DNA of 64,000 bases. It comes from Paraburkholderia adhaesiva (GTDB lineage: Bacteria; Pseudomonadota; Gammaproteobacteria; Burkholderiales; Burkholderiaceae). A program made the translations under genes and the position numbers. The notes under the pieces were generated by a model. The model was not told the DNA's origin. It did not search any database and saw only the letters and a list, made by a program, of their open reading frames with translations. Shown here in pieces: positions 23,503 through 32,842 of this stretch (position 1 is its first letter; the number at the start of each line of letters is the position of its first letter). The stretch covers positions 186,001-250,000 of the forward strand of contig NZ_JAJEJQ010000002.1 of NCBI RefSeq assembly GCF_021390575.1, in the 5' to 3' direction.

Positions 23503-24366
23503 ATGACCGAATCCGCCCTGCTCAACGCTCCCGCTCTCACACCTGACACACTCGACGCACTTCACGCGTTCGTCGAGCGCCATCCGCGCCTGTTCGTGCT
23601 GACCGGCGCGGGCATCAGCACCGATTCAGGCATCCCGGGCTATCGCGACGAAAACGGCGCCTGGAAGCGCTCGCCGCCCATCACACTGCAGGAGTTCCTC
23701 GGCTCCGAAGCGTGGCGGCGACGCTATTGGGCGCGCAGCATGCTTGGCTGGCCGTCCGTGGGCCTCGCGCAGCCGAACGGCGCGCATCTCGCACTCGCGC
23801 GGCTCCAGAGCGCGGGTTATGTGACGACGCTCGTCACGCAGAACGTCGATGGACTGCATCAGCGCGCGGGCAGCCACGGCGTCATCGAACTGCACGGCAG
23901 CATCGGCCACGTCCATTGTCTCGATTGCGGCGCGCAGTACACGCGCGCGTCGATCCAGCCGCTGCTCGAAGCGAACAATCCCGAAGTGGCGACCGCGATC
24001 GCCGAACCCGCCGCCGATGGCGACGCCCATCTCGACTTCGACGGCAACCTGCCGTTCGCCGTGCCGGCCTGCGCTGCGTGCGGCGGGATGCTCAAACCGT
24101 CGGTGGTGTTCTTCGGCGAGAACGTGCCGCGCGAACGCGTCGCGGCGGCGTCGGAGGCGCTCGATGCCGCCGATGCGGTGCTCGTGGCCGGTTCATCGCT
24201 GATGGTTTATTCGGGCTATCGTTTCTGCGCCTGGGCGCAGCAGCGCGGCAAGCCCATCGCGGTCGTGAATCTGGGACGCACGCGCGCCGATCCGCTCCTC
24301 GCGCTCAAGGTCGAGGCGCCGTGCGCAGCGACGCTCGATGCGCTCGCCGGTCGCCTCGCCGCCTGA
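23503..24366 (+). CDS. Sir2-family NAD-dependent protein deacylase
   Basis: Sirtuins remove acetyl or other acyl groups from lysines using NAD+. The 287-residue protein has FVLTGAGISTDSGIPGYRDE (NAD loop), VTQNVDGLHQRAG, the catalytic His in IELHGS, zinc cysteines CLDCG and CAACG, and VVFFGENVP plus AGSSLMVYSG. All conserved elements are present. It belongs to the group seen in Betaproteobacteria with an extra insertion between the Cys pairs. Confidence 0.93.
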   Translation: MTESALLNAPALTPDTLDALHAFVERHPRLFVLTGAGISTDSGIPGYRDENGAWKRSPPITLQEFLGSEAWRRRYWARSMLGWPSVGLAQPNGAHLALARLQSAGYVTTLVTQNVDGLHQRAGSHGVIELHGSIGHVHCLDCGAQYTRASIQPLLEANNPEVATAIAEPAADGDAHLDFDGNLPFAVPACAACGGMLKPSVVFFGENVPRERVAAASEALDAADAVLVAGSSLMVYSGYRFCAWAQQRGKPIAVVNLGRTRADPLLALKVEAPCAATLDALAGRLAA

Positions 24367-24456
24367 TCCGTCTCGTCAACCACAACCGATAAACTCGACG
24401 CTCGCGGAACCCCAAGCCCCGATGCGATCCGTCACGAATCACGACAAACGCAAACC

Positions 24457-25080
24457 ATGAGCGACCCGCAAACCGACGCACGCCTTTTCGCACCCGCCAC
24501 TGACCGCAACGCAGCGCCGATTCTCGATGTCCTGCGCGGCGCGCTGCCCGCGCGCGGCACGGTGCTGGAAATTGCGAGCGGAACGGGCCAGCACGCAGCG
24601 CATTTCGCCGCCGCGCTGCCGGACCTGGAATGGCAGCCGAGCGACACCGATCCGCGAGCGCGTGCCTCCATCACGGCCTGGCGCGAGCACGTGGGCACGG
24701 CGAACCTGCCGAACCTGCGCTTACCGCTCGATCTCGACGTGTGCAGCGAGCCGTGGCCCATCGATGCCGTCGATGCGATCGTCTGCATCAACATGATCCA
24801 CATCGCGCCGTGGGAGGCGGCCATCGCGCTCGTGAAAGGCGCGGGCAAGCGTCTGCCTGCGGACGGGGTGCTGGTGCTCTACGGACCCTACCGGCGCGGT
24901 GGCGCGCACACCGCGCCGAGCAACGAAACCTTCGATACACAGTTGCGCGAGCGCGACCCGCACTGGGGCGTGCGCGACATGGAAGCCGTCGAGGCGCTGG
25001 CGCAGGCAGAAGGGTTCGTCTGCGAGCGGGTCGTGACGATGCCGGCGAACAACTTCAGCCTGGTCTTCCGCAAGCGCTGA
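24457..25080 (+). CDS. DUF938 SAM-dependent methyltransferase
   Basis: The 207-residue protein has the SAM-binding glycine loop VLEIASGTGQHAAHFAAALP followed by WQPSDTDP, then VCINMIHIAPWEAA and LYGPYRRGGAHTAPSNETFD, which are the DUF938 signature. The substrate is unknown. It lies between sir2 and gnd in the same direction with 90-105 base gaps. Confidence 0.88.
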   Translation: MSDPQTDARLFAPATDRNAAPILDVLRGALPARGTVLEIASGTGQHAAHFAAALPDLEWQPSDTDPRARASITAWREHVGTANLPNLRLPLDLDVCSEPWPIDAVDAIVCINMIHIAPWEAAIALVKGAGKRLPADGVLVLYGPYRRGGAHTAPSNETFDTQLRERDPHWGVRDMEAVEALAQAEGFVCERVVTMPANNFSLVFRKR

Positions 25081-25185
25081 ATCCACGCGCGGCGTGTTCG
25101 CATTCGCGCACCGCGAAGGCGTTTCCCTTATCCTTGCACGATCGACGCCGCGCGCGTCGCCTTCATCGCGAAGCGGAGAAACGAC

Positions 25186-26595
25186 ATGAGCAAACAGGCA
25201 ATTGGCGTGGTGGGACTGGCGGTGATGGGCCGCAATCTGGCGCTCAACATCGAGAGCCGGGGCCACGCGGTATCGGTGTTCAACCGCACCCGCGAGAAAA
25301 CCGACGAGCTGATCGCCGAATTCCCCGAACGCAAGCTTGTGCCGGCCTACACGCTGGAAGCGTTCGTCGAGTCGCTGGAGAAGCCGCGCCGCATCCTGCT
25401 GATGGTGAAGGCGGGCGAGGCGACCGATGCGACGATCGCGGCGCTCAAGCCGCTGCTGGACAAGGGCGACATTCTGATCGACGGCGGCAACACCCATTTC
25501 ACCGACACGATCCGCCGCAACCAGGAACTCGCGAACGCGGGACTGCATTTCATCGGGACGGGCGTGTCGGGCGGCGAGGAGGGCGCGCTCAAGGGCCCGT
25601 CGATCATGCCGGGCGGCCCGCGCGATGCTTACGACCTGGTTGCGCCGATCCTCACCGAAATCGCAGCGAAAGCGCCGGATGGCGCGCCGTGCGTCGCGTA
25701 TATGGGTCCGGACGGCGCGGGCCACTTCGTGAAGATGGTTCACAACGGTATCGAGTACGGCGACATGCAACTGATCGCCGAAAGCTACGCGGTGCTCAAG
25801 CAGGTGCTCGGCCTCTCGAACGAGGAACTGGGCGGTGTGTACACCGAATGGAACCAGGGCGAACTCGACAGCTACCTTATCGAAATCACCTCGAAGATCT
25901 TCGGCAAGAAGGACGAGGAGACGGGCAAGGATCTCGTCGATGTGATTCTCGACCGCGCAGCGCAGAAGGGCACCGGCAAGTGGACGAGCCAGAATGCGCT
26001 CGACCTCGGCGTGCCGTTGCCGCTCATCACCGAATCCGTGTTCGCGCGTGTGCTTTCGTCGCTGAAGACGCAGCGCGTTGCGGCGAGCAAAGTGCTCGCA
26101 GGTCCGTCCTCAGGCGCGCGCACGGGCGAGCGCGCGGCGTTCATCGAAGCCGTGCGGCGCGCGCTTTACTTCAGCAAGGTGATTTCGTACGCCCAGGGCT
26201 TCGCACAACTGCGCGCCGCCTCCGACGAATACAAGTGGGACCTGCAATACGGCACGATCGCGAAGATCTTCCGCGCGGGCTGCATCATTCGCGCGCGCTT
26301 CCTGCAGAAGATCATGGACGCCTACGCAAACGAGCCGCAGCTCGCCAACCTGCTGCTCGATCCGTATTTCCGCGACATCGCCGCGAGCTATCAGGCGGCG
26401 CTGCGTGAGGTGGTGATCGCGGCGGTGTCGGCGGGCGTGCCGGTGCCGGCGTTCTCGTCGGCGATTGCCTACTTCGACGGCTATCGCTCCGAACGCCTGC
26501 CTGCGAACCTCGTGCAGGCGCAGCGCGACTTCTTCGGCGCGCATACGTTCGAACGCATCGACAAACCCGGGAGCTTCCACGCCGACTGGGCCTGA
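25186..26595 (+). CDS. gnd: 6-phosphogluconate dehydrogenase, decarboxylating
   Basis: Gnd converts 6-phosphogluconate and NADP+ to ribulose 5-phosphate and CO2 in the pentose phosphate pathway. The 469-residue protein opens with the Rossmann motif [20 protein letters not shown], and has [31 protein letters not shown] and the active-site [18 protein letters not shown]. The C-terminus includes the [20 protein letters not shown] segment. Length is normal and a terminator follows. Confidence 0.97.
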   Translation: MSKQAIGVVGLAVMGRNLALNIESRGHAVSVFNRTREKTDELIAEFPERKLVPAYTLEAFVESLEKPRRILLMVKAGEATDATIAALKPLLDKGDILIDGGNTHFTDTIRRNQELANAGLHFIGTGVSGGEEGALKGPSIMPGGPRDAYDLVAPILTEIAAKAPDGAPCVAYMGPDGAGHFVKMVHNGIEYGDMQLIAESYAVLKQVLGLSNEELGGVYTEWNQGELDSYLIEITSKIFGKKDEETGKDLVDVILDRAAQKGTGKWTSQNALDLGVPLPLITESVFARVLSSLKTQRVAASKVLAGPSSGARTGERAAFIEAVRRALYFSKVISYAQGFAQLRAASDEYKWDLQYGTIAKIFRAGCIIRARFLQKIMDAYANEPQLANLLLDPYFRDIAASYQAALREVVIAAVSAGVPVPAFSSAIAYFDGYRSERLPANLVQAQRDFFGAHTFERIDKPGSFHADWA

Positions 26596-26651
26596 TCGCA
26601 CGCGGGGCGCGGTCAGGGACCACTGGGTCGTTGCGGTCGCTGTTGAAATTG

Positions 26652-26680
26652 AAAGGTGAGTCTACGCGACTCACCTTTTT
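26652..26680 (+). terminator. Terminator after gnd
   Basis: AAGGTGAGTC and GACTCACCTT pair around a five-base loop, followed by a run of T. Confidence 0.9.
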
Positions 26681-26814
26681 TATTGCTAATTCCGCAAAGG
26701 TGTTTTATCTATTAAGGGTTTACCCTAGATCAATCTAACTCCTACACTGTCATTAAGCGCTCACGAACAAGGTGTTCGAAGCGCACGTAAAAGTACACAG
26801 ACGGAGGTTAGATC

Positions 26815-27141
26815 TTGAAGAAGCTCATTCCCGCAGTTGTCGTTGCAGCCGCCCTTGCCATTCCGGCAATCTCGTTTGCCCAGTCGAGCCAGCAAGGCTT
26901 GACCCGCGCTCAGGTGCGCGCCGAGTTGGTCGAACTCGAGCAGGCTGGCTACAAACCGGGAGGGGGTGACGAGAATTATCCGCAAAACCTGCAGGCCGCC
27001 CAGGCCCGTGTGAATGCGCAGAAGCTCGCAGCCGGCGAAACCAGCGGCTATGGCGCTCCGGCGGCTGGCACGGCGCAGGCAGGTGGTGCGGTGCAGCCGC
27101 AGCATCTCGCCCCGCATCAATCGGTGTATTTCGGAAACTAA
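26815..27141 (+). CDS. DUF4148 periplasmic protein
   Basis: The 108-residue protein has a signal peptide (MKKLIPAVVVAAALAIPAIS, cleavage near FAQS) and a DUF4148 core, LTRAQVRAELVELEQAGYKP, NYPQNLQAAQARV. Such small exported proteins occur in many copies in Burkholderia-type genomes; function is unknown. The start is TTG at 26815, seven bases after GGAGG. A repeat array and terminator follow. Confidence 0.85.
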   Translation: MKKLIPAVVVAAALAIPAISFAQSSQQGLTRAQVRAELVELEQAGYKPGGGDENYPQNLQAAQARVNAQKLAAGETSGYGAPAAGTAQAGGAVQPQHLAPHQSVYFGN

Positions 27142-27209
27142 GCGGTACGGCTCCGGCCGGGACAACGCTGAACGAAGCCGTCTCGCACGGCTTCCCGGTT
27201 CCGGCGACG

Positions 27210-27475
27210 GAAGTTGCAGTAGCGGTAGAAGTCGCAGTGCTGTGAAGCTGGAGTAGCAGTAGCGGTAGACGTTGTATTGCTGTGAAGTTGAACTAGCAGT
27301 GGTCGTAGACGTTGTAGCGCTGTGAAGCTGAAGTAGCAGTAGCCGTAGATGTCGTAGTGCTGTTCTGTTGAAGAAGCAGTGGCTGTTGCAGTGCCATGCC
27401 GTAGAAGTAGCGGTAGAAGTTGCAGTGCAGAAGTACCTGAGAGGTTGGACAAGAAGTAGCAGTACTTGTAGCACG
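27210..27475. repeat. Degenerate 40-bp tandem repeat array
   Basis: Three units of exactly 40 bases start at 27244, 27284 and 27324 (each GAAGYTG...AGCAGT...GTAGA.GT.GTA..GCTGT). They are preceded by a 34-base unit at 27210 and followed by two more decayed units to about 27475. Internal GTAGCAGTAGCGGTAGAAGT-type triplet repetition suggests replication slippage. It lies in the 3' untranslated region of the DUF4148 gene. Confidence 0.85.
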
Positions 27476-27481
27476 TAGTTG

Positions 27482-27517
27482 AGCGCGGCCCGGTCGAAAA
27501 CCGGTCCGCGCTTTTTT
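27482..27517 (+). terminator. Terminator after the repeat array
   Basis: A GC-rich stem (GCGCGG-CCCGGT with ACCGGTCCGCGC) and six T residues close the DUF4148/repeat transcript. Confidence 0.88.
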
Positions 27518-27545
27518 CATCTGGGGCCGCCGCGGCTATCGACGG

Positions 27546-28286
27546 CTAGCGCCCCGTCATGTGCGGCACGCCTTCGTTGGTCGTCATGCTGAGCTGGTGG
27601 ATCGCCCGATGTGCCTTGTTCAGTTGCGCCTGAGCGGCAACGCGTTGTGCTTCCAGTTGCGCGACCTCTTTGCGCACCTGATGCTGGCGTCCAGTCACGC
27701 GATGTTCCTGCTCCGCATGGCGCTGCAGGTTGGCGCGCAACCGCTCGGCCAGCGCTTCCGATTCCTCGACCTGCCGCAGCAACTGCTCGTTCTGCGCGAT
27801 CAGTTGCGCCCGGCGGGTCTCGCCATCCGTGAGACGGGTGGCTTGCTCTTCCAGGTGGTGGAATGCTGCGCCCGCGGCGTCGACGTCGTTTGCCTTTAGT
27901 GCACGCCAGAGCATGCCATCCTGATGCAGCGCCACGTAGTAGCTCAGTGACGGCGCGTGAAAGAACAGGCTGACCGTAAAGTCGAAACTGCGAAAAACCC
28001 GGAACGTTGCGAGTGATTTGCCGGCAGCGAGTGCCTCGAATGCAGCACCGTCGGCGATCTGCACCGGGCGGCCGTTGAACTGCGAAGGCACGACCGGTAC
28101 CGCGCGCAGTGTCGGCACCGCACGCGCTGCATTCGCGACGTCGGCGTCGAGGCTGTCATGCGGCGTCTCCTCAACGACGGGTTCCGCCGGTTCCGCGGCG
28201 GCGGGATGAGTGGTGCGCGAAACGGCGACGAGGTGCGACGGGCCGCCCGAGAGCACGGCATTACGGCGATTCAGAAACGTTTTCAC
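27546..28286 (-). CDS. DUF2968 family protein
   Basis: The 246-residue protein has a DUF2968 domain (about 95-225): GKSLATFRVFRSFDFTVSLF, SYYVALHQDGMLWRALK and then a long coiled coil (LIAQNEQLLRQVEESEALAE ... VRKEVAQLEAQRVAAQAQLN). The GTG at 28286 has GGGGG eight bases upstream; an ATG at 28307 would add seven residues. Members occur in Burkholderiaceae and have no assigned role. This copy lacks an obvious signal peptide. Confidence 0.75.
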   Translation of the reverse strand: MKTFLNRRNAVLSGGPSHLVAVSRTTHPAAAEPAEPVVEETPHDSLDADVANAARAVPTLRAVPVVPSQFNGRPVQIADGAAFEALAAGKSLATFRVFRSFDFTVSLFFHAPSLSYYVALHQDGMLWRALKANDVDAAGAAFHHLEEQATRLTDGETRRAQLIAQNEQLLRQVEESEALAERLRANLQRHAEQEHRVTGRQHQVRKEVAQLEAQRVAAQAQLNKAHRAIHQLSMTTNEGVPHMTGR

Positions 28287-28330
28287 GGCGATTCCCCCAA
28301 ATGGCACGCCGATGCGCGAACCGCGCCTGC

Positions 28331-28651
28331 TTAATGCAGGAGGCGCGGCCGGCGTGCAATATCGTTGAAGAGCGCGCGGCCGGGCTCGAGCGCGAAAAAC
28401 CAGGTTTCGTCATAGCCGCTCAGCGTGTCGAGTGCGTCGCGCAGACGCTCGACCACCAGGGCGGGAATTTCGACCGTCGCCTCGACGCCACCCGACAGGC
28501 GCGCGACGCTCGCGTGCTGGACCAGTTCGTCGGCCGCTTCGGCGACGTCGGCTGCGAAAACGAGGTGGTTGTTCAGCAATTCGACGAGGCCCGGCGACCC
28601 TGCGATGTCTTCGACATTGAGCTGCACGGAAAGGAAGGTGGCTTTGTTCAT
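28331..28651 (-). CDS. Conserved hypothetical protein
   Basis: The 106-residue acidic, helical protein (MNKATFLSVQLNVEDIAGSP) carries LVFAADVAEAADELVQHASV. No family is recognised. It lies 44 bases upstream of the DUF2968 gene on the same strand and is probably co-transcribed with it. Confidence 0.6.
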   Translation of the reverse strand: MNKATFLSVQLNVEDIAGSPGLVELLNNHLVFAADVAEAADELVQHASVARLSGGVEATVEIPALVVERLRDALDTLSGYDETWFFALEPGRALFNDIARRPRLLH

Positions 28652-28923
28652 CCTCGGATTCCTCACGAATGTGGGACCGCAGCGGGAGGCCTGTCGTTAT
28701 TTTTATGGGGCAGCAGGACGCAGTATAGGCGAGCGTCGCGCGAAGTGAGTGCCGCCGGGTTCGCGAGGGCCTCGAGCATCGAACGATATAATGGGGCCGT
28801 TCGCCATTTCCGGGTCTGCTGTGTCACGAAGCGCGGCCCCGTGGCGTACGTCTGCGGACCGGCGCGCATCGAATGTACGTAGCATCTAGTGTACGTAGCG
28901 AGGCACCAGCGAGGAACTGCAAG

Positions 28924-29652
28924 ATGAATCGACACCGGCGAAACCCGGGTGCGGCGGTAGTGCTTGCCGCCCTCACGCTCCTGATGAACGCCTGCGCGTT
29001 TCCCCCTTTGGGTGGAACGGCTGGCACGCCTGCTCCCGCCGCGGCCGGTGGTGTCCCCGCCGGCTATTACCGCGTCAATCCTGGCGATACCCTTTCGCGC
29101 ATCGCGGCCGCATTTGGTCAGCGCACGCAGGACCTCGCAACCTGGAACCAGTTGCCGCCCAACGCGACCATCGTGGCCGGCCAGGTGCTGCGCGTGGCGC
29201 CGCCGCCGAGCTTCGCACCCTCTGTACAACAGCCGCTGTCGCCTGCGCCCGCTGCAGCGGGCGTCGCGATGCCGGTGCCGGTCGAACCGGGCATCACGCT
29301 CGCGTGGCCTGCTCACGGTCCGCTGCTGGAGAGGTTCGTGCCCGGCAAGTCGACAGGTATCGTCATCGGCGGCGTGGCCGGCGAACCCGTGAAGGCCGCT
29401 GCGGCTGGCCGCGTGGTTTATGCCGGAACCGGCATCGAGGCCTATGGGCCGCTCATTATCATCAAGCACAACGATACGGTCGTTACCGCCTACGGCCATA
29501 ACAGCAAGCTTCTCGTGAAGGAGGACGATGCTGTGACGCAAGGTCAGCCGATCGCCGAAATGGGGGTCGATCCGCACGGTGTCGCTGGCGTGCAGTTCGA
29601 AGTGCGCAGCGGTGGAAAGCCGGTTGATCCGTTGCCGTTGTTGCAGCGTTAG
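28924..29652 (+). CDS. LysM/M23 lipoprotein, NlpD-like amidase activator
   Basis: The 242-residue protein has a lipoprotein-type signal (LAALTLLMNAC) followed by a LysM domain, YYRVNPGDTLSRIAAAFGQR (about 49-95), a Pro/Ala linker and a C-terminal M23 domain (about 125-240) with PVKAAAAGRVVYAGTGIEAY and VVTAYGHNSKLLVKEDD. The M23 zinc ligands look degenerate, as in NlpD/EnvC proteins, which activate cell-wall amidases during division instead of cutting peptidoglycan. It is shorter than classical NlpD, and this may be a second NlpD-like paralogue. Confidence 0.85.
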   Translation: MNRHRRNPGAAVVLAALTLLMNACAFPPLGGTAGTPAPAAAGGVPAGYYRVNPGDTLSRIAAAFGQRTQDLATWNQLPPNATIVAGQVLRVAPPPSFAPSVQQPLSPAPAAAGVAMPVPVEPGITLAWPAHGPLLERFVPGKSTGIVIGGVAGEPVKAAAAGRVVYAGTGIEAYGPLIIIKHNDTVVTAYGHNSKLLVKEDDAVTQGQPIAEMGVDPHGVAGVQFEVRSGGKPVDPLPLLQR

Positions 29653-30007
29653 CGCGACGGTGCACTTCGGGGATGCGTCGGGTATGCGTTATTTACAGAG
29701 CCGCCGCTGGCGCTAATTCATGAACGATGGCGCGTCGCGCGGAGCGAAGCTTCGACTGCGCCTCATCACCTCTGCCACCTGAATCGCGAATCAAATGAGG
29801 CGATGCGAATCGCGCCGCGTTGTTGTTGGCCGAGTGTGGTCATTTGCCTGCCCATGCGGTTCGAAACTACACTTCTGGATTCTCACGCCGCGTTGCGCGC
29901 GCCGATTCGCGCGCGCCGCCCGTAACGGCCGAACCACACACGCACACGCGCTACGCGTAGCGGCCAGGGCAGCATCGCGCGAGCGTCAACCACAAGGATT
30001 TCATCGC
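29653..30007. other. Intergenic stretch without a supported gene
   Basis: The 355 bases before the threonine aldolase gene are open in the aldolase frame up to 29795, but the upstream translation is Arg/Ala-rich and lacks a family match. I see nothing else in it. Confidence 0.5.
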
Positions 30008-31012
30008 ATGATCGACCTGCGTAGTGACACCGTTACCCGTCCAAGCCCTGACATGCTGGCCGCCATGACCCGCGCCGAAACCGGCGACGACGTCTGGGGC
30101 GATGACCCGACCGTGCTGCGCCTGCAGGCGCGCGTGGCAGAGCAGGCCGGCAAGGAGGCGGGTCTGTTCTTCCCGAGCGGCACGCAGAGCAACCTTGCCG
30201 CCTTGATGGCGCACTGCGCGCGCGGCGACGAATATATCGTCGGCCAGGCGGCCCACACGTACAAATACGAAGGCGGCGGCGCGGCAGTGCTCGGCAGCAT
30301 CCAGCCCCAGCCGCTCGATAATGCCGACGACGGTTCGATCCCCCTCGATCGCATCGCGGCCGCAATCAAGCCCCTCGACGATCACTTCGCACGCACGCGG
30401 CTCCTCGCGCTCGAAAACACGATCGGCGGGAAGGTGCTGCCCGCCGCTTACGTCGCTGAGGCAACGCAGCTCGCCCACGCGCGCGGACTCTCCACGCACC
30501 TCGACGGGGCGCGCGTGTTCAACGCAGTGGTTGCCTCGGGGCAGCCGCTCGAAGCGCTGGCCGCAGGGTTCGATTCGGTTTCGATCTGCTTTTCGAAGGG
30601 GCTCGGCGCGCCGGTGGGATCAGTGCTGGTCGGCAGCAAGGCGCTGATCGACGTGGCGCACCGCTGGCGCAAGGTGCTCGGCGGCGGCATGCGTCAGTCG
30701 GGCTTGCTGGCGGCCGCCTGTCTCTACGCACTCGATCACAATGTCGAACGGCTCGCCGATGACCACGCGAACGCTGCGCGTCTGGCTTCGGGCCTCGCGC
30801 AGATCGCGGAAGTGTCGGTTCTCGCGCAGGCGACGAACATGGTGATGGCACGGTTCCCGCAGGAACATTGCGCGCCGCTCGAAGCGTGGCTCAAGGAGCG
30901 CGGCATCCTCACGCAGATGCTTTACGCGTCGCGCTTTGTCACGCACCTCGATGTGTCGGCTGCGGATGTCGATACGTTTGTCGAGACCGTTAAGGCCTAT
31001 TTCGCGCGGTAA
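30008..31012 (+). CDS. ltaE: Low-specificity L-threonine aldolase
   Basis: This PLP enzyme cleaves L-threonine or allo-threonine to glycine and acetaldehyde. The 334-residue protein begins MIDLRSDTVTRPSPDMLAAM and has GDDVWGDDPTVLRLQ, LFFPSGTQSNLAALMAHC, LENTIGGKVLP, THLDGARVFNA and the PLP lysine in SICFSKGLGAPVGSVLVGS. All signature parts are intact. The start at 30008 gives the standard N-terminus. Confidence 0.95.
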   Translation: MIDLRSDTVTRPSPDMLAAMTRAETGDDVWGDDPTVLRLQARVAEQAGKEAGLFFPSGTQSNLAALMAHCARGDEYIVGQAAHTYKYEGGGAAVLGSIQPQPLDNADDGSIPLDRIAAAIKPLDDHFARTRLLALENTIGGKVLPAAYVAEATQLAHARGLSTHLDGARVFNAVVASGQPLEALAAGFDSVSICFSKGLGAPVGSVLVGSKALIDVAHRWRKVLGGGMRQSGLLAAACLYALDHNVERLADDHANAARLASGLAQIAEVSVLAQATNMVMARFPQEHCAPLEAWLKERGILTQMLYASRFVTHLDVSAADVDTFVETVKAYFAR

Positions 31013-31072
31013 AACGTAACTGCGCGAACCGCAGTGGAAGGCACGCCAGCCGGCGTGCCGGCCCGCATCGCT

Positions 31073-32476
31073 TTACGCGCCGCGTGCGCCGCGATGCGTC
31101 GGCGCGAAAAGCCGCAACCCGCTCACCACACTCGCGGCGCCCGCGAATACCGCGCCGATCGTCACAGCCAGCGTCGGTCCGTGGCGCCCCACCAGCCCAA
31201 AGCAAAGTGCGACGAGCGCCGCCCCTGTGGTCTGTCCGAGGAGCCGCGAGGTCGCGATGATCCCGCTCGCACCACCGCTGCGCTCGGGCGGTGCGCTCGA
31301 CATGATCGCCCGCAGGTTGGGCGACTGGAAGAAACCGAACCCGGCTCCGCAGATCGACATACGAATGGTGATGTCGAGCACGCCAGGATGCGCGGGCATC
31401 AGTGCAAGCGATGCCATGCCCGCCGACAATATGGCGAGCCCGATCGCGCCGAGCAGGCCGGGCGGATAGCGATCCGAGAGGCGCCCTGCAATCGGTGCGG
31501 CGGCAGCCACGACAACGGACCACGGCGTCATCAGGAAGCCCGTTTCCACCTGGCTGCGCATCAGCACGGTTTCAAAGTAGAACGGCAGCGCGACGAACGC
31601 GAGACCCTGAGCTGCGAACGAACAAACCGCCGTCAATGCCGATAGCGCGAACATCGGCCGCCTGAACAGATCGACGGGCAGCATCGGCGCGGGATGGCCG
31701 GCTTCGCGCCGGATCAGCAGCGCACCGAAAACGAGCGCGACGCCTGCGGCGATGACCACTTCCGTAACGCCAGCCTGCTGCGCCGATTCTCCGAGCGCGA
31801 AGATCAGCGCGGCGAACGCGATGATGTTGAGCAGCGCGGCAACGGGATCGAATGCGTGCTTGCCTGTCGCGGTGTGCGGCAGCGCGGGCAGGGCGAACAC
31901 GAGCGCGATGACGCCGAGCGGCACGTTCACGCCGAAGAGCCACGGCCACGTACCCGCCGAGAGAATCAGCGACGCCATGGTCGGCCCCACCGCAAACGAA
32001 ACGCCCACGACGAGCGCATTCATGCCGACTCCGCGGCCGAGTCGATGCGCGGGATACAGGAAGCGGATCAGCGCCGTGTTGACGCTCATGATCGCGCTTG
32101 CCCCGAGGCCCTGGAGCACACGCGCGCCGGCTAGCGCACCGAGGGTCGGCGCGAGCGCGCACGCGAGCGAGGCCAGCGTAAAGACCGCGAGTCCACTGAT
32201 ATAGATGCGCCGGTGCCCGATGATGTCGCCAAGCGCCGCGAGCGGCAGGAGCGTCGCGACCATCGCGAGCTGATAGGCGTTGATGATCCACACCGATGCG
32301 GCCGGCGCCGCGTGCAGGTCCGCCGCGATCGACGGGAGGGCAGTATTGGCGATGGCGGTATCGAGCGTCGCGAGCGCAACGGCGAGCATCACGGCGGCCA
32401 TCGCACGGCGGTTTTTCGCGGACATCGGCGCGTCGGCAAGCTGGGCAACGCCCGGCGCGGAGGTGGTATCGGACAA
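31073..32476 (-). CDS. MFS exporter, DHA2 (EmrB/QacA) type
   Basis: The 467-residue membrane protein has about 14 hydrophobic spans. Drug:H+ antiporter motifs are visible: LDTAIANTALPSIAADL (motif D1 type), WIINAYQLAMVATLLPLAAL with GDIIGHRRIYISG (motif A) and ARVLQGLGASAIM (motif C/B region). The substrate cannot be told. Start options are TTG at 32476 after GAGAAG, or ATG at 32425 giving MSAKNRRAMAAVML; the latter leaves a short cytoplasmic tail and is also reasonable. It is divergent from glgP. Confidence 0.88.
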   Translation of the reverse strand: MSDTTSAPGVAQLADAPMSAKNRRAMAAVMLAVALATLDTAIANTALPSIAADLHAAPAASVWIINAYQLAMVATLLPLAALGDIIGHRRIYISGLAVFTLASLACALAPTLGALAGARVLQGLGASAIMSVNTALIRFLYPAHRLGRGVGMNALVVGVSFAVGPTMASLILSAGTWPWLFGVNVPLGVIALVFALPALPHTATGKHAFDPVAALLNIIAFAALIFALGESAQQAGVTEVVIAAGVALVFGALLIRREAGHPAPMLPVDLFRRPMFALSALTAVCSFAAQGLAFVALPFYFETVLMRSQVETGFLMTPWSVVVAAAAPIAGRLSDRYPPGLLGAIGLAILSAGMASLALMPAHPGVLDITIRMSICGAGFGFFQSPNLRAIMSSAPPERSGGASGIIATSRLLGQTTGAALVALCFGLVGRHGPTLAVTIGAVFAGAASVVSGLRLFAPTHRGARGA

Positions 32477-32842
32477 GTTCTTCTCGTGTGATCGGCAGAC
32501 GGTGCGGCTCGATGCCGCTAGACACGCGATTGTTACAGAGCCTGGGCGATCGTGCAGCGCACGCCTCGACGTGTGAGCTGACTGTAAGGTCGCGTTCGAC
32601 GGCAGCTGGCGGACGTCCGAACGCAACTAACTGTGCACCCCTTCACGCGTCCCCAAACGCCCGTGTGTTGCACGGGCGAAGAATGTCCCCACTTTTCGCT
32701 TCATGCCGTGCTGCCGCAAGTGGCTAGAAAATGTCCTACTCTGCAAACTGATCTGCGTTGGAGCCCGGTCTGTCCTGCGGGCGTTCCGCACGCGCAGCCC
32801 AAGAACGCGCGGCGCGTGCGCCGCCTTTTGCGGGAGGCTCGC
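32477..32842. other. Divergent promoter region between the MFS gene and glgP
   Basis: No gene is supported. The glgP frame is open through part of it, but the ATG at 32843 with GGGAGG is the better start. Promoters for both genes should be here. Confidence 0.5.

Larger units (their letters stand above)
27142..27545. other. Non-coding stretch with repeat array and terminator
   Basis: The 404 bases after the DUF4148 gene contain tandem repeats (27210-27475) and end in a strong terminator. Long frames exist on the minus strand but translate to low-complexity Ser/Thr/Leu repeats, so I see no gene. Confidence 0.7.

Noticed and set aside
24630..26408. 592-codon plus-strand frame overlapping the methyltransferase and gnd
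   Set aside because: Arg/Ala/Gly-rich shadow of high-GC coding sequence; gnd and DUF938 occupy the other frame with clear motifs.
26761..27474. Leftward 237-codon frame over the repeat array
   Set aside because: Translation is low-complexity Thr/Ser/Leu and covers the antisense of the DUF4148 gene; no ribosome-binding site or family.
28663..29577. Leftward 304-codon frame opposite the LysM/M23 lipoprotein
   Set aside because: Antisense shadow with Arg/His-rich content; the plus strand encodes a clear LysM and M23 protein.
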